Shown here piece by piece: positions 1 to 6,600 of a stretch of DNA of 7,487 nt. The notes beneath the pieces are model-generated. The model was not told the origin of the DNA. It was given only the letters and a program-made list of their open reading frames with translations, and did no database searches. Positions within the stretch are counted from its first letter, which is position 1. Every line of letters starts with the position of its first letter. A program made the translations under genes and the position numbers. The DNA is from UBA11524 sp963617205. Lineage in GTDB: Bacteria > Bacillota > Clostridia > Christensenellales > Aristaeellaceae. The stretch covers positions 1 through 7,487 of the forward strand of contig CAVEOA010000052.1 in NCBI GenBank assembly GCA_963617205.1, in the 5' to 3' direction.

Positions 1-228
1 ATCGACCTGATGCTGAACGCGGTTGCGCTGGACAAGGTCGAGCTCAACGGCGAGGAGCTCAAGGATGAAGGCAGCGTCATCAACCCCATCAAGGAGACCC
101 ACGCGGCGCTCTTTGGCGTCCCGACGACGAAGGGCACGCAGCAGATGAACCCGATGAGCGGCGGCAAGTCCGCTGCGACAGTGCTGTCCCTCAAGGACGC
201 GCTGCACCAGAAATACGACAACAAGTAA
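1..228 (+). CDS. Phage scaffolding protein, C-terminal part (GP20-like), partial at 5' end
   Basis: The frame is open from the first base of the window to a TAA at 226-228, giving 75 residues that begin IDLMLNAVALDKVEL. The true start lies upstream of the window, so the ATG at position 10 should not be taken as the start. The motif ALDKVELNGEELKD followed by INPIKETHAALFG resembles the C-terminal end of the phage minor structural GP20-type scaffolds, which typically end with an 'ALDLDKVKLD...GLDEQ...LK..HPFLF' pattern. Such proteins template procapsid assembly by binding the inner face of the capsid protein and then leave or are degraded. Position directly before the major capsid gene (14-nt gap) fits this role and leaves no room for a decoration-protein gene. 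The N-terminal coiled coil expected of the family is outside the window, so the assignment rests on the tail end and on synteny. Confidence 0.78.
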   Translation: MDLMLNAVALDKVELNGEELKDEGSVINPIKETHAALFGVPTTKGTQQMNPMSGGKSAATVLSLKDALHQKYDNK

Positions 229-242
229 AGGAGACATGAATC

Positions 243-1223
243 ATGGCTATCACTCTGGCAGAAGCAAAGGTCGGCATGGCTGACCGCGTCAATCAGTCCG
301 TTATCGACAGCTTCCAGCGCTCTTCCCTGCTGCTGGACAAGCTGACGTTCGACAACGCCATTTCCCCCGGCACTGGCGGTTCTACCCTGACCTACGGTTA
401 CATTCAGCTCAAGACCCCCTCCACCGCTGCGGTGCGCACCATCAACAGCGAGTACACCGCAGGCGAAGCCAAGCGCGAGGAGAAGACCGCGAAGGCTGTC
501 ATCATGGGCGGCAGCTTCAAGGTTGACCGTGTCATCGCGGAGACCTCCGGCGCGGTTGATGAGCTGGCGTTCCAGGTCGAGCAGAAAGTCAAGGCAACCG
601 CCAACTACTTCCATAACTGCGTCATCAACGGCTGCGCTGCCGCGTCCGGCACGGGCTACGTAACCAGCACCTTCGACGGTCTCAAGAAGACCCTGACCGG
701 CACGCAGAACGAGTTCACCTCTGCGGTTGACATCTCCACCTCCGCGAACATGGACGCGAACGGCAACGCCTTCCTTGATGAGCTGGACGCGATGATCGCC
801 GCCGTGGACGGCACGCCTTCTCTGCTGCTGATGAACACGACCGCGCTGACCAAGCTGCGCTCCATCGCACGCCGGAACGGCTATTTCACCACCGAGCGCG
901 ACGACTTCGGCCGCACCATCGAGGCGTACAACGGCATTCTGCTGGCTGACGTCGGCAAGTACTACAACGGCTCGACGACCGCCGATGTCATCGCGACCGA
1001 TGCAACCACCGGCAAGACGGACATCTACGCCGTCGTGCTCGGTCTGGACGCGCTGCACGGCATCAGCCCGACCGGTAACTCCGTCGTCAGCGCGCACATG
1101 CCCAACATGGAGGAGCCGGGCGCGGTCAAGGAGGGCGACGTGGAGCTTGTCGCCGGTGTCGTCCTCAAGAACACGCTCAAGGCTGCCGTCCTGCGCGGCG
1201 TGCAGGTCAAGGCGACCACCTGA
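243..1223 (+). CDS. Major capsid protein, HK97 fold
   Basis: This 326-residue protein resembles the HK97-fold major capsid proteins common in Clostridia siphophages. Recognisable stretches are an N-terminal SFQRSSLLLDKLTFDNAISPG (about residues 23-43), followed by GGSTLTYGYIQLKTPSTAA (45-63), an E-loop-like acidic/basic stretch around 66-85, and FQVEQKVKATANYFHNCVING (110-130), which would be the long spine-helix region. The C-terminal half carries ARRNGYFTTERDDFGR (209-224) and EPGAVKEGDVELVAGVVLKN (291-310), as in the P-domain and C-terminal strands of the family. There is no N-terminal protease or delta domain, in keeping with a separate scaffold gene upstream. The ATG at 243 is preceded by AAAGGAG at 227-233 with 9 nt spacing. 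An out-of-frame ATG at 236 is not used. It would form the hexamers and pentamers of the head shell. Confidence 0.93.
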   Translation: MAITLAEAKVGMADRVNQSVIDSFQRSSLLLDKLTFDNAISPGTGGSTLTYGYIQLKTPSTAAVRTINSEYTAGEAKREEKTAKAVIMGGSFKVDRVIAETSGAVDELAFQVEQKVKATANYFHNCVINGCAAASGTGYVTSTFDGLKKTLTGTQNEFTSAVDISTSANMDANGNAFLDELDAMIAAVDGTPSLLLMNTTALTKLRSIARRNGYFTTERDDFGRTIEAYNGILLADVGKYYNGSTTADVIATDATTGKTDIYAVVLGLDALHGISPTGNSVVSAHMPNMEEPGAVKEGDVELVAGVVLKNTLKAAVLRGVQVKATT

Positions 1224-1236
1224 GGAGGGATAAGCG

Positions 1237-1650
1237 ATGGCGGCAGGCATTGAGGCGCTTATGCGTGAATGCCGCAACTTCTTTGAGCGCGGGTACATCG
1301 ACGCGACCTTCGCCATCAAGGGGAACACCATCACACCCGCACCGGACGCGCCCTACGTGTACCTGAGCGGCTCACGCGCCGACGGTGTCTACCGCCAAAA
1401 CGTCCCCGGCGAGCTGGATACGGTGCTGGACGACGAGACGTTCACCGGGCGCGTGTGGCTGCTTTTCCCGCCCAAAACGTTCCTTGTGCTGTCGGAGGCA
1501 GTCGCCGAGTATGACGCGGCTGCCCCTGTCGGCGCGATGCAGTCCGAATCCTTCGGCGAATACAGCTACACGCGCACGGCAGGCACGTGGCAGGAGGCGT
1601 TTCAGGCGCAGATGACACCCTTCCGGCACATGTTCACGGAGGTGAGCTGA
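1237..1650 (+). CDS. Head-tail connector adaptor protein (gp6/gp15-like)
   Basis: This protein of 137 residues directly follows the capsid gene. It begins with a helix containing MRECRNFFERGY (9-20), then TFAIKGNTI (24-32), VYLSGSRADGVYR (41-53), DDETFTGRVWLLFPPKTFLVLSEAVAEY (65-92) and a short QSESFGEYSYTR motif (102-113). That series matches my recollection of the small adaptor proteins that in Firmicutes phages sit between the major capsid and head-closure genes, functionally like HK97 gp6 or SPP1 gp15, forming a ring under the portal. The ATG at 1237 has AGGAGG at 1223-1228, overlapping the capsid stop codon, with 8 nt spacing. Assignment is from motif memory plus gene order, and the exact subfamily was not checked by a profile search. 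Confidence 0.75.
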   Translation: MAAGIEALMRECRNFFERGYIDATFAIKGNTITPAPDAPYVYLSGSRADGVYRQNVPGELDTVLDDETFTGRVWLLFPPKTFLVLSEAVAEYDAAAPVGAMQSESFGEYSYTRTAGTWQEAFQAQMTPFRHMFTEVS

Positions 1651-1976
1651 TGCTTTCCGACTTCTTTACCGACTGCGCCCTGATGGCGCGGACGGTCACG
1701 GACGACGGCTTCGGCAGCGTCACGGAGACGTGGCAGGACGGCGAGGACATCCGTGCGGGCATCATCCGCAACTCCTCCACCGAGGCGCAGCTGGCGTATA
1801 GAACCGGCGTGCGTGAGCTATACACCATCGTGACAATCGGCGTTGACCTGCACCAGCACGACCGCGTCCTGCGCGTGTCGGACGGCAAGGTCTTCCGCGT
1901 CACGAGCGACAGCAGACCAGCGCCAAGCCCGGCGACCATCGCCTACAGGCAGGCAGACGCGGAGGTGATCACATGA
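1650..1976 (+). CDS. Head closure / head-tail joining protein
   Basis: This is a 108-residue, beta-rich protein starting MLSDFFTDCALMARTV. The start is the ATG at 1650, which shares its A with the upstream TGA (1648-1650) and has a full GGAGGTGA Shine-Dalgarno at 1638-1645. An in-frame ATG at 1587 lies well inside the adaptor gene, has no comparable ribosome site and would add 21 residues unlike the family. The pattern of an N-terminal strand pair, VTETWQDGEDIRAGIIRNSSTEAQLAYRTG (24-53), a central YTIVTIGVDLHQHDRVLRVSDGKVFRVTSD (58-87) and a short C-terminal strand fits the phage head-tail joining (stopper) fold, which plugs the portal channel after DNA packaging. RVLRVSDGKVFRVTS corresponds to the usual 'D.i...dG..y.V..' strand pair. 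Gene order (adaptor, stopper, tail terminator) supports this. Confidence 0.76.
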   Translation: MLSDFFTDCALMARTVTDDGFGSVTETWQDGEDIRAGIIRNSSTEAQLAYRTGVRELYTIVTIGVDLHQHDRVLRVSDGKVFRVTSDSRPAPSPATIAYRQADAEVIT

Positions 1977-2338
1977 CGGGCGTGCATCAGGCGCTCTATG
2001 CGTTCTGGTCATCCTTCGGCGTGCCTGCGTACCTGTCCGGACACGTGCCGGACGGCGCGTCCCTGCCGTACATCACGTTCGAGGTTGGCGACGGCGAACC
2101 GTTCTCCTCGACGTACCTCGTGGCGATTGCATGGACGCGGGACAACGCGACACGCGCCGCCCTGCTGGACAAAATCGCCGACGCCATCAGCGCGGACGGC
2201 TCGACCATCGTGCTGCCCGCCGGAATGCTGGCGATTTACCGCAACTCCGGCGGCTTCATGAGCTACTACGACGACCCTGAGGACAAGACCATCCTCGGCG
2301 GTCGTGTTTCCTATCAGGTCAATTTTTACCACCTTTGA
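1973..2338 (+). CDS. Tail terminator / tail completion protein
   Basis: This 121-residue protein opens MTGVHQALYAFWSSFGVPAY and continues VPDGASLPYITFEVGDGEPFSSTYLVAIAWTRD, ending with a beta hairpin GGRVSYQVNFYHL. The 'alpha-helix, SLPYITFEV, long strand, helix, YQV.FYH' plan is that of small tail terminator proteins (lambda gpU / SPP1 gp17-like role), which cap the head-proximal end of the tail tube and set its final length together with the tape measure. It overlaps the upstream gene by 4 bp (ATGA at 1973-1976) and has GGAGGTGA at 1961-1968, so translation is probably coupled to the head closure gene. It sits directly before the tail tube gene, as terminators usually do. It could instead be called a minor capsid or neck protein, and that naming varies between phages. 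Confidence 0.72.
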   Translation: MTGVHQALYAFWSSFGVPAYLSGHVPDGASLPYITFEVGDGEPFSSTYLVAIAWTRDNATRAALLDKIADAISADGSTIVLPAGMLAIYRNSGGFMSYYDDPEDKTILGGRVSYQVNFYHL

Positions 2339-2353
2339 AAGGAGTAACGATAC

Positions 2354-2950
2354 ATGACAACTGGACTGAGCGCAACGACCTTCGAGAAGCTCCAGCTTAA
2401 CGCCGGTATCTTCCTGACGGGCTTTGACTACTCAAAAGCCACCGACGCGGCGTCGCTCAAGACGGCGCTGGCTGAATACATCAAGGCGGGCTCCGGCATC
2501 CTCGGCGCAACGCGCGGCGGCGGCAAGTTCACCTGCACGCCCTCCACCCGAAACATTGAGGCGGACGGCAAGCGTTACGAGTTCGTAGGCAGCACGGTCA
2601 ACGACGGCTGGACGGTCAGCCTGTCGACGACGCTGCTTGAATCCGACAAGGACACCTTCAAGCTGGCGCTGATGAGCGCGGACGTGACCTCCGCAACGGG
2701 CGACAAGATGCACACCATCAAGGTACGCACCGACATCGCGGAAAAGGACTATCTGGACAAGCTTTGCTGGGTTGGCGACACCTCGAAGGGCTACGTGCTC
2801 ATCGAGCTGGAAAACGCTCTGAACATCTCCGGCGCGTCCTTCTCCTTCACCGACAAGGGCGAGGGCACGCTTCCGGTGGAGTTCCGCGCACACCAGAGTT
2901 CCCTTGATGCGACTGAATACGCGCCGTGCACGGTCGTGTTCTTCGAGTAA
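2354..2950 (+). CDS. Major tail protein (tail tube)
   Basis: This protein has 198 residues. It would polymerise into the non-contractile tail tube. Features consistent with the family are an N-terminal arm (MTTGLSATTFEKLQLNAGIFLTGF), a GILGATRGGGKFTCTPSTRNIEADGKRYEFVGS stretch (48-80) that resembles the family's conserved 'lGatrGG..f...p..r.ie.DG.r....G' region, a WTVSLSTTLLE strand (86-96), and a C-terminal beta region with ISGASFSFTDKGEGTLPVEFRAH (158-180). The length is that of a single tube domain, with no added Ig-like domain at the C-terminus. The ATG at 2354 has AAAGGAG at 2338-2344 with 9 nt spacing. No sheath gene precedes it, which supports a siphovirus tail. It is followed by the only sizeable non-coding gap in the window, which carries a strong hairpin. 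Confidence 0.87.
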   Translation: MTTGLSATTFEKLQLNAGIFLTGFDYSKATDAASLKTALAEYIKAGSGILGATRGGGKFTCTPSTRNIEADGKRYEFVGSTVNDGWTVSLSTTLLESDKDTFKLALMSADVTSATGDKMHTIKVRTDIAEKDYLDKLCWVGDTSKGYVLIELENALNISGASFSFTDKGEGTLPVEFRAHQSSLDATEYAPCTVVFFE

Positions 2951-2961
2951 ACGACGACATG

Positions 2962-2987
2962 GAGGGAGGGGCGCACGCTCTTCCCTC
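2962..2987 (+). terminator. Strong hairpin after the tail tube gene, possible attenuating terminator
   Basis: Left arm GAGGGAGGGGC (2962-2972), loop GCAC, right arm GCTCTTCCCTC (2977-2987). All 11 positions pair, two of them as G-U. Two further G-U pairs (2961/2988, 2960/2989) could extend the base. It begins 11 nt after the tail tube stop and is followed by CTTTTG (2991-2996), a short T run that is weaker than a classic intrinsic terminator tail. It could act as a leaky terminator reducing transcription of the chaperone and tape measure genes, or as a 3' stabiliser of the tail tube message. Pairing is seen directly; the function is inferred. Confidence 0.55.
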
Positions 2988-2996
2988 TGACTTTTG

Positions 2997-3002
2997 AGGA
3001 GG
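2997..3002 (+). promoter_or_regulatory. Ribosome binding site that fixes the chaperone start at 3009
   Basis: AGGAGG lies 6 nt before the ATG at 3009. An in-frame TTG at 2994 precedes this site rather than following it, so it is not a credible start. Confidence 0.85.
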
Positions 3003-3008
3003 AAAAGC

Positions 3009-3338
3009 ATGAAAACCACAGTTGCATTCGAGACCATGGCGAAGGCGGTTCCGTACATCGCGGAGCTGCTCGATGATGAAGAGCTTAAGCAGGTCAAGGC
3101 GGAGTGGAAGGAGACGAAGGAGCTGACAGTCGGCGACATGATGCGCAAGCTGATGCCGATGTTCCTCGTCAAGCATCCGGACGCGGTGTTCGGGCTGCTG
3201 GGCGCGCTGAACGGCAAGACGGCGGATGAAGTCGCCGCGCAGGAGTGGAGTGAAACGCGAGCGATGCTCAAGGACACCATGCTGGATGATATCGACGTTT
3301 TTTTCGGCTTTGCAGCGCGTATCGCCCGGAACGCATAA
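3009..3338 (+). CDS. Tail assembly chaperone, unshifted product (lambda gpG-like role)
   Basis: This is a 109-residue, mostly helical and charged protein (MKTTVAFETMAKAVPYIAELLDDEELKQ...). It lies between the tail tube and tape measure genes, the standard position of the tail assembly chaperone pair. In lambda, gpG and its frameshifted extension gpGT coat the tape measure and recruit tube subunits. The sequence has EELKQVKAEWKETKELTVGDMMRKLMPMFLVKHPDAVFGLLGALNGKTADEVAAQ in the middle, a helix-rich plan common to Clostridia phage chaperones. Its last codons contain a T7 run (3298-3304) at which a -1 shift would give the long form. In the zero frame it ends at TAA 3336-3338, only 10 codons after the slippery site. 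Function is assigned from position and architecture more than from strong sequence motifs. Confidence 0.78.
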   Translation: MKTTVAFETMAKAVPYIAELLDDEELKQVKAEWKETKELTVGDMMRKLMPMFLVKHPDAVFGLLGALNGKTADEVAAQEWSETRAMLKDTMLDDIDVFFGFAARIARNA

Positions 3339-3610
3339 CGCGCACGCTGTACCAGTATCGCCCGATGGACGTGCGCGCATTGACGCTGCTGCTGGCGGCT
3401 GACGCGGAGAAGGAGAGCAAGGTCATGTACTTTGCCAACCTGCTCTGGCTGACGCTCAAGTGCGCGTCGATGGGCTCCAGCGAATATCCGCAGTACGCCG
3501 ATTTGTTCCAGCCGTGTCGGAAGCGCCGACCGGAGAAGACGAGCGCCGAAATCATCGCCGACGTGCTCGGATACCTTGAAGGAGAGGAAGAACATGGCGA
3601 ATCTATTTGA
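3009..3610 (+). CDS. Tail assembly chaperone, -1 frameshift fusion (lambda gpGT-like), join(3009..3305,3305..3610)
   Basis: A -1 shift at the T TTT TTC heptamer (3299-3305) joins 99 residues of the upstream frame to 101 residues of the -1 frame, giving a 200-residue protein. The junction would read DIDVFF then RLCSAYRPERITRTLYQYRPMDVRALTLLL. The -1 frame is closed by a TGA at 3287-3289, opens at 3290, and stays open to TGA 3608-3610, so it is available just around the slippery site. The downstream part carries DAEKESKVMYFANLLWLTLKCAS and a C-terminal KRRPEKTSAEIIADVLGYL helix. Its first ATG (3365) has no Shine-Dalgarno before it (CCAGTATCGCCCG), so independent initiation is unlikely. The long form would tether tube protein to the tape measure. 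Its end overlaps the tape measure start by 17 bp. The shift itself is inferred from sequence. Confidence 0.77.
3299..3305 (+). other. Programmed -1 ribosomal frameshift slippery site (T TTT TTC)
   Basis: In the zero frame the codons are GTT TTT TTC (3297-3305), giving the X XXY YYZ heptamer U UUU UUC, a canonical tandem-slippage site with both tRNAPhe re-pairing after a one-base backward move. The seven-T run is the longest homopolymer I see in this GC-rich window. A GC-rich stem (3315-3320 with 3338-3343) starts after a 9-nt spacer. Only a weak SD-like GGATGAT (3284-3290) lies upstream. Confidence 0.8.
3315..3343 (+). promoter_or_regulatory. Possible stimulatory RNA stem for the frameshift
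   Basis: GCGCGT (3315-3320) is the exact reverse complement of ACGCGC (3338-3343), with a 17-nt loop. The stem begins 10 nt after the last base of the slippery heptamer (9-nt spacer), in the range used by known -1 stimulators. A competing or extended pairing is TGCAGCG (3311-3317) with CGCTGTA (3345-3351), and a smaller one is GCGT (3317-3320) with ACGC (3331-3334). Six pairs can occur by chance in GC-rich DNA, so the role is tentative. Confidence 0.4.
3579..3584 (+). promoter_or_regulatory. Ribosome binding site that fixes the tape measure start at 3594
   Basis: AAGGAG lies 9 nt before the ATG at 3594, inside the end of the chaperone fusion frame. An in-frame TTG at 3576 is upstream of this site and is unlikely to be used. 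The ATG at 3594 also yields the family-typical opening MANLFELSATLGLDTSEF. Confidence 0.85.
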
Positions 3611-6600
3611 ACTTTCCGCGACGCTGGGGCTTGACACGTCCGAGTTCACGGAGAGCATCAACAGTGCGCGGACGACGGCGCGGCAGGCGCAGCAGGAGTT
3701 CCAGCAGACCTTCAACCAGACGAGCACGCAGACGCAGCAGAGCGCCAACACGGCGTCAACAGCCCTGCAGAACATGTTCTCGTTCTCCGGCGCGCAGCTC
3801 CTGACTAACGCCATTCAGATGGCTGCATCCGCCGTGAAGCAGTTCGCGGCGGAATCCATCTCGGCGGCATCCGACCTGGTGGAGGTTCAAAACGTCGTCG
3901 ACGTAACCTTCGGAAGCTCGACCGACACCATCAACGCATGGTCGAAGGCAGCTGCCAACGCCTACGGTCTGAGCGAAACGAAGGCGAAGCAGTACACCTC
4001 GACCATTGGCGCGATGCTCAAGTCGATGGGGCTTGACGGTGAAGAAATCACCAGAATGTCCACAGACCTTGCAGGGCTTGCGGCGGACATGGCGAGCTTC
4101 TACAACCTCGACTATGACGAATCGTTCTCCAAGATTCGCAGCGGTCTGTCCGGCGAGACGGAGCCGCTCAAGCAGCTCGGCGTCAACATGAGCGTGGCGA
4201 ACCTCGAAGCCTACGCACTGGCGCAGGGCGTTGAAACCGCCTACGACAAGATGAGCCAGGCGGAACAGGCAACGCTGCGCTACCAGTACCTGCTTGACGC
4301 GACCAAGGACGCGCAGGGCGACTTTTCGCGCACGTCAGACAGCTACTCCAACGAAATGCGCAAGCTGGAAACCAACCTCGAGCGCATTAAGGCGGACTTT
4401 GGTCAGGGGCTGCTGGCAGTCGTCACGCCGGCGCTGTCCCTGCTCAACAACGTGCTGAGCGATAACAGCTACCAGTACACCGATGTTGAACAGATCGTGA
4501 GAGAGCGCGACGCGTCCCTGCTGGCGAATGATAACGCGTACGCCTACGCGCAGGGCATCCTTGACACCATGGAGGGCATGACGGACGCGTCCGGCGACGC
4601 TGTGTCCGCCACAGACAGCTGGCGCAACGCTCTGGAAGCCCTGCTGGACGTGTTCCCCGGGCTTTCCAAGTACGTCGACCTGACGACCTACGCCATCACC
4701 GACAACACGGGCGAAATCGAGAAGTACGTCAGTTCGCTCTACGGTCTGGAACAGTACGACGCGCAGAAAGCGGCGCTTGATGCATTGCAGGCGGAGTACA
4801 ACAGCGCAGCAAGCGCGTATCAGGAAGCGCGGGACGCGCTTGAGCAGCACGACCTCAAGCAGCAGGGGCAAGCCAAGGTTGACCAGAACAACCTGCAGGC
4901 AGGCTGGAAGACCTTCGCGACGAGCTACGCGCAGCTCTTCGGTGCGGACGAATGGTCGGCAGACGCGTTCGTCTGGGGCACGGATGAAGCGCAATTGATG
5001 TATGAAAGCTATCTCGACCTCGTTGATGGCATTCATAACCAGTATGCGCTTGACCAGTACGCAGCAGGAGCCTCCGGCATAAAGCGCCACGAGGAGTACA
5101 ACGCATTCAAAGCGCTGCTTGATGGCAGCGGCAGCGCGGTTGACACGGAGCGCGAGGCGCTGCAGGCGGAAGTCGACGCGGCGCTGGAGACGCTGGACGA
5201 GGCGGAAGCGGCTCTCAAGGCGCAGCAGGAGGTCTATAACGAGTTTGTGTCAAGCGACGCGGGCGCGGCAGCCTCCGCGCAAAGCGAGTTCGGGACACGA
5301 GCGGAAGCCGAAATCACCGCGATTGACAACGTCAAAGACGCGCTGTCAAGCCTCAAGGAATACTACCAAAGCACCTACGAGGAGATCCTCGAAACGTACC
5401 GCGGCACCGTCACCCAATTCGGTTACATGGTTACATACACCGAGGAGGAGATGAACGAGCTCCTCCGGACGACCTACTCCACAGAGAACGTCACCAACTG
5501 GTGGGGCAACAACGCCGACACGCTGAACACCTACGTCGACCAGCTGGAGGATCTGCGTGCGCAGGGCATCAGCGACGACATTCTCGGCAACCTGACGACC
5601 TGGTCGAAGGAGAACAGCGCCCTTGTTGCACGCTACTGGCAGATGATCATGTCCGGCGAGTACAGCGCGGAGGACATCAACGCCGACTTTGCACGGGGAC
5701 AGAGCGCGGAGGAGCGTGCGGCGCAGTTCGCGACATCGCTCCAGCTGGACAACGACCCCGAATATCAGGCGCTGCTCGACAGCGCGGATCAGTTCGTGGA
5801 GGCGTTCAACATCGCCGACGCGGCGACCGCCGAAATCGCGAGCGCGAGTGAAGCCGTCCTGATGGGCATCGATTCGCTGAACGCGGAGCTACAGCCGAAG
5901 ATCGCCGAAACGCAGGCGCTGCTTGATTCCCTCTTCGGAGCAGACACGTACACGCTCAATAACAGCACTGCCGACCTCTCCGACTTCGGCGGAAGGCAGC
6001 CGACCGCGCGCACATGGCTGCCGACGGACTTCAGCCTGTACGAGCTTCCGGAGAGCCACGGCACGAGCGACACGTCCTCCGCACGAATGTCGTACATCCG
6101 GCGCGACAGACTGCCGGAGCTTCCGGAGAGCACCGGCGCGCAAGTCGTCTCCTCCAGCTACTCCTACATCCGCAACGACAAGACACCTGTTCCGAACGCG
6201 AGCCAAAACGACGGCATCACAAGCCTGTTCAGCCTGTACGGCGGCGCATCATCCTCCACCGATGCGCAGGAAGTGGTCGACCTCGGCGAGCTGTTCGGCG
6301 AACCGCAGCGCATCGAAGCACGCGGCATCAGCGGCAGCCTGTTCAACCTGCTCGACCTGCTCGGCGGCACGCAGTCCTCCGGCGAAAAGCACGGCGGCGG
6401 CGGACGAAGCTTCGGCGATTCCTACGAGACGCAGGAGAGTGCGATGCAGTGGCAGACGCTCGGCAGCGACGGCAAGGCGGTCGAGCTCAGTGCGGAATCC
6501 GTCGCGGCAATCGCGGCAGCAGTCTCCGGCGTCAGCATCTCCAACACCTTCGAGGTCGACGGACAGGCAATCGCCGTGCAGATCGCGCCGATGGTCAACA

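Noticed and set aside
1587..1649. Upstream in-frame ATG extending the head closure protein by 21 residues.
   Set aside because: It lies deep in the adaptor gene with no good ribosome site, while the ATG at 1650 has a perfect GGAGGTGA at 4 nt spacing.
2959..2997. Tiny ORF (ATG GAG GGA ... TTT TGA, 12 codons) running through the hairpin, considered as a leader peptide.
   Set aside because: No ribosome site precedes it (GAGTAAACGACGAC), and its bases are explained by the hairpin arms. A leader-peptide mechanism has no further support.
3365..3610. Independent 81-codon gene starting at the ATG at 3365.
   Set aside because: No Shine-Dalgarno precedes it, and the same frame is open back to 3290, covering the slippery site. 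The -1 fusion explains it better.
2432..3814. Very long open frame on the minus strand (460 codons), antisense to the tube, chaperone and tape measure genes.
   Set aside because: It lies antisense to well-supported genes with family resemblance, has a composition rich in Arg, Ser, Val and Cys typical of shadow frames in GC-rich DNA, and spans several plus-strand gene boundaries. Other long minus-strand frames (4335-5090, 6249-6854) are explained the same way.
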